A stretch of 19,024 nt of DNA, taken from NCBI GenBank assembly GCA_964544115.1, contig CAZJBP010000068.1:1-19024 (forward strand), given 5' to 3'. The notes under the pieces are model-generated. The model was not told the origin of the DNA, made no database searches, and saw nothing but the letters and a program-made list of their open reading frames with translations. This document shows, in pieces, positions 7,619 to 15,605 of this stretch; positions within the stretch are counted from its first letter, which is position 1, and every line of letters starts with the position of its first letter. Source of the DNA: CAZJBP01 sp964544115 (lineage in GTDB: Bacteria; Verrucomicrobiota; Kiritimatiellia; UBA8416; JADHWI01). The position numbers were made by a program, and so were the translations under genes.

Positions 7619-9271
7619 TCAACGCAGAACTCCAGCCAGGGACCCCGCCAACTCGCCCCACAGGGGGGCCTGCCCGGCGTCGTCAGCGCCATCGCGGCGC
7701 AGACGAGCCAGGCGGTTGCGAAGGACGACCGCCCGCTGCAGATCCTGTGCGGAACACCCGTCGAGTTCGGGAATCTCGAGCGCGTAGCTCGGGCAGAGTT
7801 CGTCCTTCAGGCGCGCGGGGAGCCCCTCCATCAGCCGTGCGGCCGTCCCGGAGTCCATGGTCGCGTGCCGCCACCGGAAGCCGTAGCCCTCCAGCCCGGT
7901 GGCGCGCCGGGCCTCGGGCGACGCGGCCGCCGACAGCGGCAGCACGGCGAACGTGAAAAAGAGATACCGGTGAAGAGCCGTGCCCTCGGTCGGGTACGCG
8001 TTGAGCAGGTCCACCGTCCTCTGCACGCTGGCCTCGGTCTCGCCGGGGAAGCCGACCATGAACGTGCTCTTCGTGTGGATCCCGGCCCGCGTCAGCCGCT
8101 CCAGCCCCCCGAGAATCTGTTCGGGTGTCGTGCGCTTGTTCATCCGCAGCAGCAGGTCGGGGTCTCCTGACTCGATGCCCAGCAACACCTCCAGGCAGCC
8201 GCTGCGGGCAAGCAGGTCGGCGATCTCGTCATCGACGAGGTCCACGCGGATCAGCCCGCGCCACCGCAGCCGAAGCTCCGCAGCCACCAGCGCGCGCAGC
8301 ACATCCCTTGCCCGGGCCCGCGTGCCGAACAGGTTGTCGTCGGTAAAGTATACCCGCCGCAGCCCGTCCGGGCCCGGAGGAATCGTGCGCAGCTCGGCCA
8401 CCACGGAGGCTGCGTCCCGCACGCGCGCGGGACGCAGCCCGCAGAAGTCACAGAAGGCGCAGCGGAACCCGCACCCGAGCCCGGCCTGCACCGGCACGTA
8501 GGTGCGCTGGGCGCCGGTCAGCAAGCGCCCCCAGTCTACGCGCACGTCGGCCGGCGGGTCATCGACCAGCGGAGCGATGCGCCAGCGCCCGCCATCGAAC
8601 GCGGCGACGTTGGGACAGGCGCGCGGATCCCCTCCTCCGCGAAGCGTCTCGAGCACCCGGGCCAGCGAGTGCTCGCCCGAGGGGCTGACGATGAACAGGT
8701 CCACGGGCGAGGGCCGCGCCTCGTCCATCAGGTGGTTGTGCTCGCAGACGGCATCGCGGAGTTCCGGAGTAATCGCGCCCGATTGCAGGAGTTCGCGGTG
8801 CCGGTACGCCTTCCAGACCTGGATGCCGCCGGCGATGACGGTCGTGGTCGGGCAGTGTGCCTTGACGAAACTGGCCAGCGCGTCGATCTGCCGGGCAAAC
8901 GGCAGGAACGTGGTGGAGATCACCACCGCGCGCGGCCCGGCCGCCAGCGCCTCCAGCAGCTCCTGCTGGTAGAGGCTGAAGATCGGGATGACCCTGACGC
9001 GGAAGCCGCGGTCCTCAAGAAACTGGCCCAGATAGGGACCGTTCAGCGACAGAAAGGGCAGCCGGTCCTCGGCCAGCGCCGCGCGGGCGGCCGCCGCATC
9101 GCGACCCGAGCGAAAGTAGGCCTGCAGGAAGGCCAGCGACGCTTGCGAGCCGTCCACGATCAGGCGCGAACGGTCCCGGATATCCTTGCCGAGCACCTCT
9201 ATCGGCATGTCGCCCGCGATGATCACCACATCAACCGGCCCGCCGGGGTCTGGTTCTGTCCTCGTCCTCAT
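7619..9271 (-). CDS. Radical SAM protein with N-terminal B12-binding-like domain
   Basis: Protein of 550 residues. The N-terminal 240 residues look like the Rossmann-like cobalamin-binding domain of B12-dependent radical SAM enzymes (VDVVIIAGDMP, LEDRGFRVRVIPIF, AVVISTTFLP, VIAGGIQ), although the base-off histidine motif DxHxxG is not evident. The radical SAM core follows, with the iron-sulfur motif Cys267-x3-Cys271-x2-Cys274 (GCGFRCAFC), an extra Cys277, then VYFTDDNLFG, CLEVLLGIESGDPDLLLRMNK and STFMVGFPGETEAS, all typical of the B12 subgroup. These enzymes methylate, cyclise or rearrange unreactive carbon or phosphorus positions; the substrate is unknown here. The ATG at 9271 follows a GGAGGG site. 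It is the first gene of a minus-strand set ending in the cupin and dehydrogenase genes. Confidence 0.88.
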   Translation of the reverse strand: MRTRTEPDPGGPVDVVIIAGDMPIEVLGKDIRDRSRLIVDGSQASLAFLQAYFRSGRDAAAARAALAEDRLPFLSLNGPYLGQFLEDRGFRVRVIPIFSLYQQELLEALAAGPRAVVISTTFLPFARQIDALASFVKAHCPTTTVIAGGIQVWKAYRHRELLQSGAITPELRDAVCEHNHLMDEARPSPVDLFIVSPSGEHSLARVLETLRGGGDPRACPNVAAFDGGRWRIAPLVDDPPADVRVDWGRLLTGAQRTYVPVQAGLGCGFRCAFCDFCGLRPARVRDAASVVAELRTIPPGPDGLRRVYFTDDNLFGTRARARDVLRALVAAELRLRWRGLIRVDLVDDEIADLLARSGCLEVLLGIESGDPDLLLRMNKRTTPEQILGGLERLTRAGIHTKSTFMVGFPGETEASVQRTVDLLNAYPTEGTALHRYLFFTFAVLPLSAAASPEARRATGLEGYGFRWRHATMDSGTAARLMEGLPARLKDELCPSYALEIPELDGCSAQDLQRAVVLRNRLARLRRDGADDAGQAPLWGELAGSLAGVLR

Positions 9272-9398
9272 GGCCCTCCGCGCACAACCCTACCTCATCC
9301 ACGCCCGCCCGGAAAGCCGCTTGGAAGTCGGTCTCTGCCGGCTCGCCGGCGAAGCAGTTGCTCCGGCGTCCTGTGAGGCCGCACGGCCCATAGCGATT

Positions 9399-9477
9399 CA
9401 GGCTGCAGGCTGTTGGGTGAAAGCGAGGAGCCTTGTTCGATCTTCCTAACAGACTGACAGCCTACAGCCTATCACCC
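9399..9477. repeat. Imperfect inverted repeat of an AGGCTGCAGGCT-type element
   Basis: The left arm at 9399-9420 (AGGCTGCAGGCTGTTGGGTGA) and the reverse complement of the right arm at 9456-9477 share AGGCTG-N-AGGCTGT. Each arm itself holds a tandem AGGCTG pair. A close relative of the left arm, including the preceding TAGCG-TT, recurs at 15762-15790. It sits in the 302-base region between the divergent radical SAM and GH116 genes and is probably a dispersed palindromic repeat. Confidence 0.6.
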
Positions 9478-9513
9478 GGTATCCTGAGGGAGGCTGCTGG
9501 AGCGGTTTCTTTT

Positions 9514-9543
9514 TTTACAGCGCTGCACCGAATGGCGTATGAT
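9514..9543 (+). promoter_or_regulatory. Sigma70-like promoter upstream of the GH116 gene
   Basis: TTTACA at 9514-9519 and TATGAT at 9538-9543 are each one mismatch from consensus, with an 18-base spacer. A transcript starting near 9550 would have a leader of about 25 bases holding GGAAAGG (9559-9565) before the ATG at 9574. The rest of the 9272-9573 spacer holds only the inverted repeat; no gene is seen there. Confidence 0.6.
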
Positions 9544-9573
9544 CGCGCACAATTGAATGGAAAGGCACCCCCT

Positions 9574-12111
9574 ATGACCATGGCACTGAACGACAAATGG
9601 CCCGTCCTGAAGCGGTTTGACCGACAGCATCTGCGGAAGCTCGCGCTCCCGCTCGGAGGCATCGGCACGGGCACAGTCTCGCTCGGCGGGCGCGGAAACC
9701 TGCACGACTGGGAAATCGTCAACCGGCCGGCCAAGGGGTTCAACGGCAGCATGGCGTTCTTCGCCCTCTACGCGAAGGCGGGCAAGAACGCCGCCGTGAC
9801 CCGCGCCCTGGAGGGCCTGATTCCACAGGAGGACTACGAGGGGGCCTCCAGCGGCACGGTGACCAACCACAACCTGCCCCGGTTCCGCACGTGCTCGTTC
9901 GCCGCCGCCTACCCGATGGGCCAGGTGCTCCTCGCGGACCCCGACGTGCCAGTCACCGTGCGGCTCGAGGCCTTCAACCCGCTCGTGCCGCCCGATGCCG
10001 ACCGGAGCGGCATCCCGGTCGCCGTCCTGCGCTACGTGCTGCAGAACACCACGGGCCAGACGGTCAAGGCCTCGGTCTGCGGCAGCCTCCGCAACTTCAT
10101 CGGCACGGACGGCTCCTCCGGCGAGGTGAAGGCCAACGTCAACGAGTTCAGGTCCGGCAAGCAGGTCAAGGGACTGTTCATGAAGTCCAATGGCGTGCCG
10201 AAACGGGCCGAGCAGTGGGGCACCCTCGCCCTGGCAGTGACCGCAAAGGCGGGGGTGACCGCGCGCACCGCCTGGAAGAACTTTGGCTGGGCGGTGCACC
10301 TGCTGGACTTCTGGGATGACTTCAGCGCGGACGGACAGGTCGAGGAACGGGAGATCGAAGGCGAGAACAGCCCGTTCGGTTCACTGGCAGCCTCCGTGAC
10401 GATCCCCCCGCGCGGCACGCGCGCAGTCACGTTCCTGCTGACGTGGCACTTCCCGAACCGCCAGGCGTGGTTTCAGCGCAAGCCGGAGGATGGGGCTGCA
10501 TGCGGCTGCGATCCCAACTGGGTCGGGAACTACTATGCAACACAGTACGCGGACGCCTGGGACGTCGCCGAGCGCACCGCGGCCGAACTGCGCCAGCTGG
10601 AAGCCGAGACCGTAAAGTTCGTCGGCGGCTTCTGCGACAGCGACCTGCCGGCCGCCGTCAAGGACGCGGCGCTGAGCAACGTGTGCAACCTGCGGACCCA
10701 GACCTGCTTCCGCATCGAGGACGGACGGTTCTTCGCCTGGGAGGGCTGCGGCGACAAATGCGGCTGCTGCGACGGCACCTGCACGCACGTGTGGAACTAC
10801 GAGTCGGCCACGGCGTTCCTGTTCGGCGGCATTGCCCGCTCGATGCGGGACACGGAGTTCCGCCTGGCCATGCACGACAACGGGCTCATGAGCTTCCGCG
10901 TGCACCTGCCGCTGCCCTTCGCCAACGAGGCAAAGACCGCGGCCGCGGACGGGCAGATGGGCTGCCTGATCAAGCTCTACCGCGACTGGCAGCTCTCCGG
11001 GGACGAGGCCATGCTCCAGAAGCTCTGGCCCGGCGCCCGCAAGGCGCTGGAGTTCTGCTGGCTGCCGGGCGGCTGGGACGGCGACCAGGACGGCGTCATG
11101 GAAGGCTGCCAGCACAACACGATGGACGTCGAATACTTCGGCCCCAACGGCCAGATGTGCACCTGGTACCTCGGCGCGCTGCGCGCCGGAGAGGAGATGG
11201 CCCGCCACGTGGGGGACGACGCCTTCGCCGACCTCTGCCGCTCGCTCTTCGAGCGCGGGCGCGCCTGGGTCGACGCGAACCTGTTCAACGGTGAGTACTA
11301 CGAGCACCAGGTGTGGCCGATGAAGCCCGACGCGATCGTCGAAGGCTGCCGCATCGGCATCGGCGCGAAGGATCCCTCCAACCCGGAGTGGCAGCTCGGA
11401 AAGGCCTGCCTGGTGGACCAACTCGTCGGCCAATACCTCGCGCACACCGCCGGGCTCGGCCACCTGCTGAACCCTCAGCACGTCCGCACCACGCTGCGGA
11501 GCATCATGAAGCACAACTTCCGCCAGCTCTACGGGCACTTCAACAACATGCGCACCTTCGCCCTGAACGAGGAGCGGGCCCTGCTGATGGCCACCTACCC
11601 GCGCGGCGAGCGGCCGAAGATGCCGTTCCCGTACTTCACGGAGGTGATGACCGGCTTCGAATACTCCGCCGCGGTGGGCATGCTGTACGAGGGCCTGACG
11701 GCCGACGGCCTCAAGGTCATCGGCGCCATCCGGGATCGGTACGACGGCCGCAAGCGCAGCCCGTGGAACGAGGCCGAGTGCGGCCACCACTACGGGCGGG
11801 CGATGGCCTCCTGGGGCGCCGTCCTGGCCACCACCGGCTTCCGCTACTCCGCCGTGGACGGCCGCATGACGTTCGCGCCCCGCAATGGCACCTGGTTCTG
11901 GTCGAACGGCTCGGCCTGGGGCTCCTGCCGACTGAAAGCGGCGGGAAAGAAGACGGCGGTGGAGCTGATGGTCGGCGCGGGATCGCTGAAGCTGCGACGG
12001 TTCTCGTTGACGGACAAGGGTGAGCAGGTGTTCACTTCCGCCCGGGTCATTGCGGCGGGCAGGAGCCTGCGGTTCACGGTGCAAGAGGTCGAAAGGAAGA
12101 AGAAGTCATGA
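9574..12111 (+). CDS. GH116-type glycoside hydrolase (GBA2-like)
   Basis: Protein of 845 residues resembling the GH116/GBA2 family, which includes beta-glucosidases, beta-xylosidases and bile-acid-type glucosylceramidases. The N-terminal beta-sandwich begins LALPLGGIGTGTVSLGGRGNLHDWEIVNRP. The C-terminal (alpha/alpha)6 domain carries CTHVWNYESATAFLF and GCQHNTMDVEYFGPNGQM. By family position, Glu410 and Asp518 are plausible nucleophile and acid/base. A cluster of five cysteines (392-403, GCGDKCGCCDGTC) precedes Glu410. The ATG at 9574 has GGAAAGG eight bases upstream and leaves no signal peptide, so the enzyme is probably cytoplasmic. The open frame extends upstream to 9433, but that would start ahead of the promoter. 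The stop overlaps the next gene by four bases (ATGA). The natural substrate is not deducible. Confidence 0.87.
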   Translation: MTMALNDKWPVLKRFDRQHLRKLALPLGGIGTGTVSLGGRGNLHDWEIVNRPAKGFNGSMAFFALYAKAGKNAAVTRALEGLIPQEDYEGASSGTVTNHNLPRFRTCSFAAAYPMGQVLLADPDVPVTVRLEAFNPLVPPDADRSGIPVAVLRYVLQNTTGQTVKASVCGSLRNFIGTDGSSGEVKANVNEFRSGKQVKGLFMKSNGVPKRAEQWGTLALAVTAKAGVTARTAWKNFGWAVHLLDFWDDFSADGQVEEREIEGENSPFGSLAASVTIPPRGTRAVTFLLTWHFPNRQAWFQRKPEDGAACGCDPNWVGNYYATQYADAWDVAERTAAELRQLEAETVKFVGGFCDSDLPAAVKDAALSNVCNLRTQTCFRIEDGRFFAWEGCGDKCGCCDGTCTHVWNYESATAFLFGGIARSMRDTEFRLAMHDNGLMSFRVHLPLPFANEAKTAAADGQMGCLIKLYRDWQLSGDEAMLQKLWPGARKALEFCWLPGGWDGDQDGVMEGCQHNTMDVEYFGPNGQMCTWYLGALRAGEEMARHVGDDAFADLCRSLFERGRAWVDANLFNGEYYEHQVWPMKPDAIVEGCRIGIGAKDPSNPEWQLGKACLVDQLVGQYLAHTAGLGHLLNPQHVRTTLRSIMKHNFRQLYGHFNNMRTFALNEERALLMATYPRGERPKMPFPYFTEVMTGFEYSAAVGMLYEGLTADGLKVIGAIRDRYDGRKRSPWNEAECGHHYGRAMASWGAVLATTGFRYSAVDGRMTFAPRNGTWFWSNGSAWGSCRLKAAGKKTAVELMVGAGSLKLRRFSLTDKGEQVFTSARVIAAGRSLRFTVQEVERKKKS

Positions 12112-13166
12112 TCAAGGTCGGAATGATCGGATGCGGCGGGATGGGCAACGCGCACGGGCCGGTGCTGGCGCGGCTGCCCAACGTGAAGGTCGTCGGAACG
12201 TGCGACCTGATTCCCGAGAAGGCCAAGGCGCTGGCCGACAAGATCGGCGTGACGCGGCACTGCACGGATTTCCGGGACCTGCTGCCCGACGTGGACGCGG
12301 TGTGGGTCTGCACGGAGCCGTTCAACCGCCTGGACATCGTCACCACCGCCGCCAAGGCCGGCAAGCACATCTTCACCGAGAAGCCGATCAGCAACACACT
12401 GGCCGAGGCGGACATCATGATCGCCGCAGCGCGCAAGGCGAAGGTGAAGTACATGCTGGGCTACTGCCTGCGTTTCTGGCCCATGCCCTTCGGCGTCCTG
12501 CACGACACGCTGGCCGGCGGGGAACTGGGCGACCTGGTGAGCTGCTGGAGCCGCCGGATCATGCCGTGGAACCCGAGCCACCTGTGGTACGGGCACCAGG
12601 AGAAGAGCGGCGGCGTGATGCTGGACTTCGGAAGCCATGACGTGGACTGGCTGCGCTGGCTCGGAGGCGACGTGAAGACGGTCTATGGCCGCACGTTCAA
12701 GGTCCGCGAGTCGATGAACGCCGACGAGCACGGCACCGCCCTGTTCGAGTTCAAGAGCGGCGCGGTCGCGACGATCGAGAACAGCTGGTTCTCTCACATG
12801 CTGGAGATGACGGCCGGCATCGTGGGCACCCAGGGCTCCATGTTTTACGGAAGCGACGGCAAGGTCCGCCGGCGCATCGGCGACGGGCAGGAGCAGGTCG
12901 TGGAGGGCGAGTCGGTCAACGCCGTCGACCCCAACGGCACCGTCGGCAAGAAGGACGAAGACGGCAAGATCCTCAAGGTCAAGGCCGAGTCCGAGATGAT
13001 CCAGGAGCACTTCTTCCGCTGCATCGAGCAGGACATCGAGCCGCTCACCAGCGCGGAAGAGGGCCGCAAGACACTGCTGACGGTCATGGCGCTGTGGGAA
13101 TCGTCCAAGACCGGAAAAGCGGTCAAGGTCGATAGCATGGCGCGGGCGTCCCGCCGACGGGCGTAA
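12108..13166 (+). CDS. Gfo/Idh/MocA family oxidoreductase
   Basis: NAD(P)-dependent sugar or inositol oxidoreductase of 352 residues. The N-terminal Rossmann fold starts VGMIGCGGMGNAH (GxGxxG at 8-13). It carries AVWVCTEPFNRLDIV and the conserved EKPIS at 91-95, whose lysine is catalytic in the family. The C-terminal beta-sheet domain carries MLDFGSHDVDWLRWLGG with the active-site histidine near 177. No signal peptide is seen. The ATG overlaps the GH116 stop (ATGA), with an A/G-rich ribosome site inside that gene, so the two are translationally coupled. This implies that the oxidoreductase acts on the sugar that the glycosidase releases, or on the glycoside before cleavage. Members include GH109-like hydrolases and 3-keto-sugar enzymes, so the reaction is open. 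Confidence 0.9.
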   Translation: MIKVGMIGCGGMGNAHGPVLARLPNVKVVGTCDLIPEKAKALADKIGVTRHCTDFRDLLPDVDAVWVCTEPFNRLDIVTTAAKAGKHIFTEKPISNTLAEADIMIAAARKAKVKYMLGYCLRFWPMPFGVLHDTLAGGELGDLVSCWSRRIMPWNPSHLWYGHQEKSGGVMLDFGSHDVDWLRWLGGDVKTVYGRTFKVRESMNADEHGTALFEFKSGAVATIENSWFSHMLEMTAGIVGTQGSMFYGSDGKVRRRIGDGQEQVVEGESVNAVDPNGTVGKKDEDGKILKVKAESEMIQEHFFRCIEQDIEPLTSAEEGRKTLLTVMALWESSKTGKAVKVDSMARASRRRA

Positions 13167-13203
13167 GCGGGGACGCTGACAGGATTGAGAGGATTCCCGG
13201 GAT

Positions 13204-13241
13204 GGGTGGGCGCCGGTTGGAACCGGCGTCCTGCCCCACCC
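13204..13241. terminator. Nested hairpin between convergent genes, possible bidirectional terminator
   Basis: The inner stem CGCCGGTT-GG-AACCGGCG (13211-13228) is perfect over eight pairs. The outer arms GGGTGGG (13204-13210) and CCCACCC (13235-13241) can extend it with a bulge. It lies between the convergent oxidoreductase and GH95 genes. There is no T-tract on either strand, so it may be a dispersed repeat rather than an intrinsic terminator. Just upstream (13180-13200) is a short AGGATT-gag-AGGATT tandem. Confidence 0.5.
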
Positions 13242-13266
13242 CCCTGCAATCCGGTCTGCCGCCCGC

Positions 13267-15576
13267 CTACGGCACCTGCGCCTGCACGGTGCGGGTCTCG
13301 CCGTTCACGACGACGGTGACCGCGCGCGGCTGGCTGGACGTGATGCGGTAGTCCGTCACCTTCCCGCCCTTCCACTGCAGATCCACGCCAAAGTTGCCGC
13401 GTGCACGCAGACCGCTCGCGGAGCCGCTCGCCCAGCTCTTCGGCAGGGCCGGGAGCAGGCGGATGATGGGCTGGCCGTCCGCCGTGAGCTCGTGGCTCTG
13501 GACCAGCATCTCCGCCACGGCCGCGCAGCCGCCGAAGTTGCCGTCGATCTGGAAAGGCGCGTGCAGGCAGAACAGGTTCGCCGCGCCGCGGCCGATGAGC
13601 ATCGACAGCAGCTTCTCGGCATGATCGCCATCCTGCATGCGGGCCCAGAAGAGAGCCTTCCATGCCATGGACCACCCTGTGGACGCATCGCCACGGCGCT
13701 CGAGCGACAGATGGGCGCCCTTGTACAGGTCGGGCGTCTGGGGGCTGATCTCCGTCCCGGGGTAGAGGCCCCACAGGTGCGAACTGTGACGGTGGTCAAT
13801 CTCCACCTCTTCGAAATCCTCATCCCACTCCATGATCCGGCCGGCCTTGTTGACCCGGGTCGGCAGCAGCCTCGACCGCGTGACGTCCAGGCTCTTCGCG
13901 AACGCCTCATCCACGCCCAGAATGCGGGCGGCTTCGGCCGTCCTGGCCAGCAGGTCGCGGATGATCTGCAGGTCGAAGGTCGCGCCCACGCACAGGTACG
14001 TTGTCTGGCTCGTGCCGTCCTTGTCCGTATACCGGTACGCATTCTCCGGAGAGTTGGACGGGGCGGTCACGAGGAAGTGCGTGCGGGGATCCTCCACCAG
14101 CACGGCCTGGCAGAATTCGCTCGCCCCGCGCATGATCGGGTAGTACCGGGCCAGGAACTCCTTGTCCAACGTGAAGTCGTAGTGCATCGCGATGTGCTGG
14201 ACCAGCCACGCGCCGCACGTCGGCCCCACGCAGGCGGGCAGGTAGCTGGGCGACGTGTCGTACCACGGGTTCTGCGTATGGTTGGCCATCCACCCGGGAG
14301 CGTTGTAGTAGGCCTTGGCCGTCTTCTCGCCTTCCCGGGCCGTGCCCTCGATGAACCGCATCAGCGGCAGGTGGCAATCCGAAAGGTTCGCGGTCTCCGT
14401 CGGCCAGTAGTTCATCTGCAGGTTGATGTTGCTGTGGAAGTCGCCGCGCCACGGCGTGTCGTATTCCTCCGCCCAGATGCCCTGCAGGTTCGAAGGCAGC
14501 TGCGAGTCCGGCCGCGACCCGGACACCACCAGATGCCGGCCGAACTGGAAGTAGAGCGCCGCCAGCGAAGGATCGGGCGTCGACTCGGCCTGCCGGACAC
14601 GCTCCGCCGTGGGCAGGCGGGAGTTCGGCCCCTCCGGCAGCGAGAGGCGGCAGCGGTTCATGAGCGACGCGTGGTCGGCCGACGCCTCTTTCCGGATGGC
14701 CTCGAAGGATTTCGCCAGCGCCCGGGCCAGACGCTCCCGCACCCGACTGGCGTAGCCCTTGTCGTACAGGTCTGTGCCGGCCGAAACGATCAGCGTCACT
14801 TCGTCCGCGCCCTCGATAGTGAGGCCCGATTCCGTGGCCGTGATCGAGCCGCCGCGGGTCGTCGCGCCCAGGATGGCGAGATATCGCACCCCGTCGCCCT
14901 TCTCCCCGTGCGGCTTGTTGAACGGAAGCTGGCCCTGCATCGTGTGGGTGCGGCCCTCCACGCCCGTTGCCGCGCATTCCTTGCGGGAGAGAGCTGCGGT
15001 GAACGAGAGCGCGCCCCGCTTGTCGGCCTTGAGGTGCAGCGCGATCACTTCGTCCGGCTTGGAGACCACCATGTCCCGGGTGAAGCGCACACCGCCTTGC
15101 GTGTATTCCGTATGGGCCACGCCGGACATCAGGTTGAAGTCGCGACGGTAGCCGGCGCACTCCGCGTTGCCGGCCGCGCCCTTGGCGGACGAACGGAACT
15201 GGAGGGTCAGATCGCCCAGGGTCTGGTAGCAGCCAAACTGATCCCGGTCCATCCAGCCGCTGACCCCTTCCGGGTAGCCGAAGTTCTTCTCGATCACCGC
15301 CTGGGCGGCGCGAATGTTTCCGTCGAAGAGGTCCTTGCGCACGTCCGGCAGGCAGCGATAGGCCGCGTAGTTGTTGCCGTCATAGGAGCCGCCCGTCCAG
15401 ACGGACGACTCGTTGAGGACGATGCGCTCCGTCTCGGTCCCGCCGAGGTCCATCGCGCCGAGGCGCCCGTTGCCCAGCACGCAGGCTTCATGGAACGAAG
15501 CCGCCGGCTGCACAAACCATACGCTCATCGGCTCGGACGGGGCTGTCACGGTTACTTCTGTCGGTGGCGTCATCAT
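13267..15576 (-). CDS. GH95 family glycoside hydrolase (alpha-L-fucosidase type)
   Basis: Inverting glycosidase of 769 residues. GH95 enzymes remove alpha-1,2-L-fucose, or alpha-L-galactose, from glycans. The N-terminal domain has CVLGNGRLGAMDLGG and RIVLNESSVWTGG. The (alpha/alpha)6 catalytic domain has FHSNINLQMNYWPTE with Asn383 and Asn385, APSNSPENAY with Glu511, DHRHSSHLWGLYPG (595-608) and FQIDGNFGG with Asp678, matching the catalytic Asn/Asn/Glu/Asp set described for Bifidobacterium AfcA. All key residues are present. No signal peptide precedes the domain, which is unusual for a glycan-degrading fucosidase and suggests intracellular action on imported oligosaccharides. Tandem ATG codons at 15576 and 15573 follow GAAGGAAC. 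It converges on the GH116/oxidoreductase pair. Confidence 0.92.
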   Translation of the reverse strand: MMTPPTEVTVTAPSEPMSVWFVQPAASFHEACVLGNGRLGAMDLGGTETERIVLNESSVWTGGSYDGNNYAAYRCLPDVRKDLFDGNIRAAQAVIEKNFGYPEGVSGWMDRDQFGCYQTLGDLTLQFRSSAKGAAGNAECAGYRRDFNLMSGVAHTEYTQGGVRFTRDMVVSKPDEVIALHLKADKRGALSFTAALSRKECAATGVEGRTHTMQGQLPFNKPHGEKGDGVRYLAILGATTRGGSITATESGLTIEGADEVTLIVSAGTDLYDKGYASRVRERLARALAKSFEAIRKEASADHASLMNRCRLSLPEGPNSRLPTAERVRQAESTPDPSLAALYFQFGRHLVVSGSRPDSQLPSNLQGIWAEEYDTPWRGDFHSNINLQMNYWPTETANLSDCHLPLMRFIEGTAREGEKTAKAYYNAPGWMANHTQNPWYDTSPSYLPACVGPTCGAWLVQHIAMHYDFTLDKEFLARYYPIMRGASEFCQAVLVEDPRTHFLVTAPSNSPENAYRYTDKDGTSQTTYLCVGATFDLQIIRDLLARTAEAARILGVDEAFAKSLDVTRSRLLPTRVNKAGRIMEWDEDFEEVEIDHRHSSHLWGLYPGTEISPQTPDLYKGAHLSLERRGDASTGWSMAWKALFWARMQDGDHAEKLLSMLIGRGAANLFCLHAPFQIDGNFGGCAAVAEMLVQSHELTADGQPIIRLLPALPKSWASGSASGLRARGNFGVDLQWKGGKVTDYRITSSQPRAVTVVVNGETRTVQAQVP

Positions 15577-15605
15577 TAAGTGTTCCTTCGCTTGGGTGGC
15601 GCTTG

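Noticed and set aside
10381..12084. Minus-strand open frame of 567 codons opposite the GH116 gene
   Set aside because: Same reason: the opposite strand encodes a clear GH116-type enzyme and this frame has no recognisable motif.
13492..15579. Plus-strand open frame of 695 codons opposite the GH95 gene
   Set aside because: The minus frame has all GH95 catalytic motifs; the plus frame is Arg/Val/His-rich with no domain. It is an antisense shadow of the kind common in high-GC DNA.
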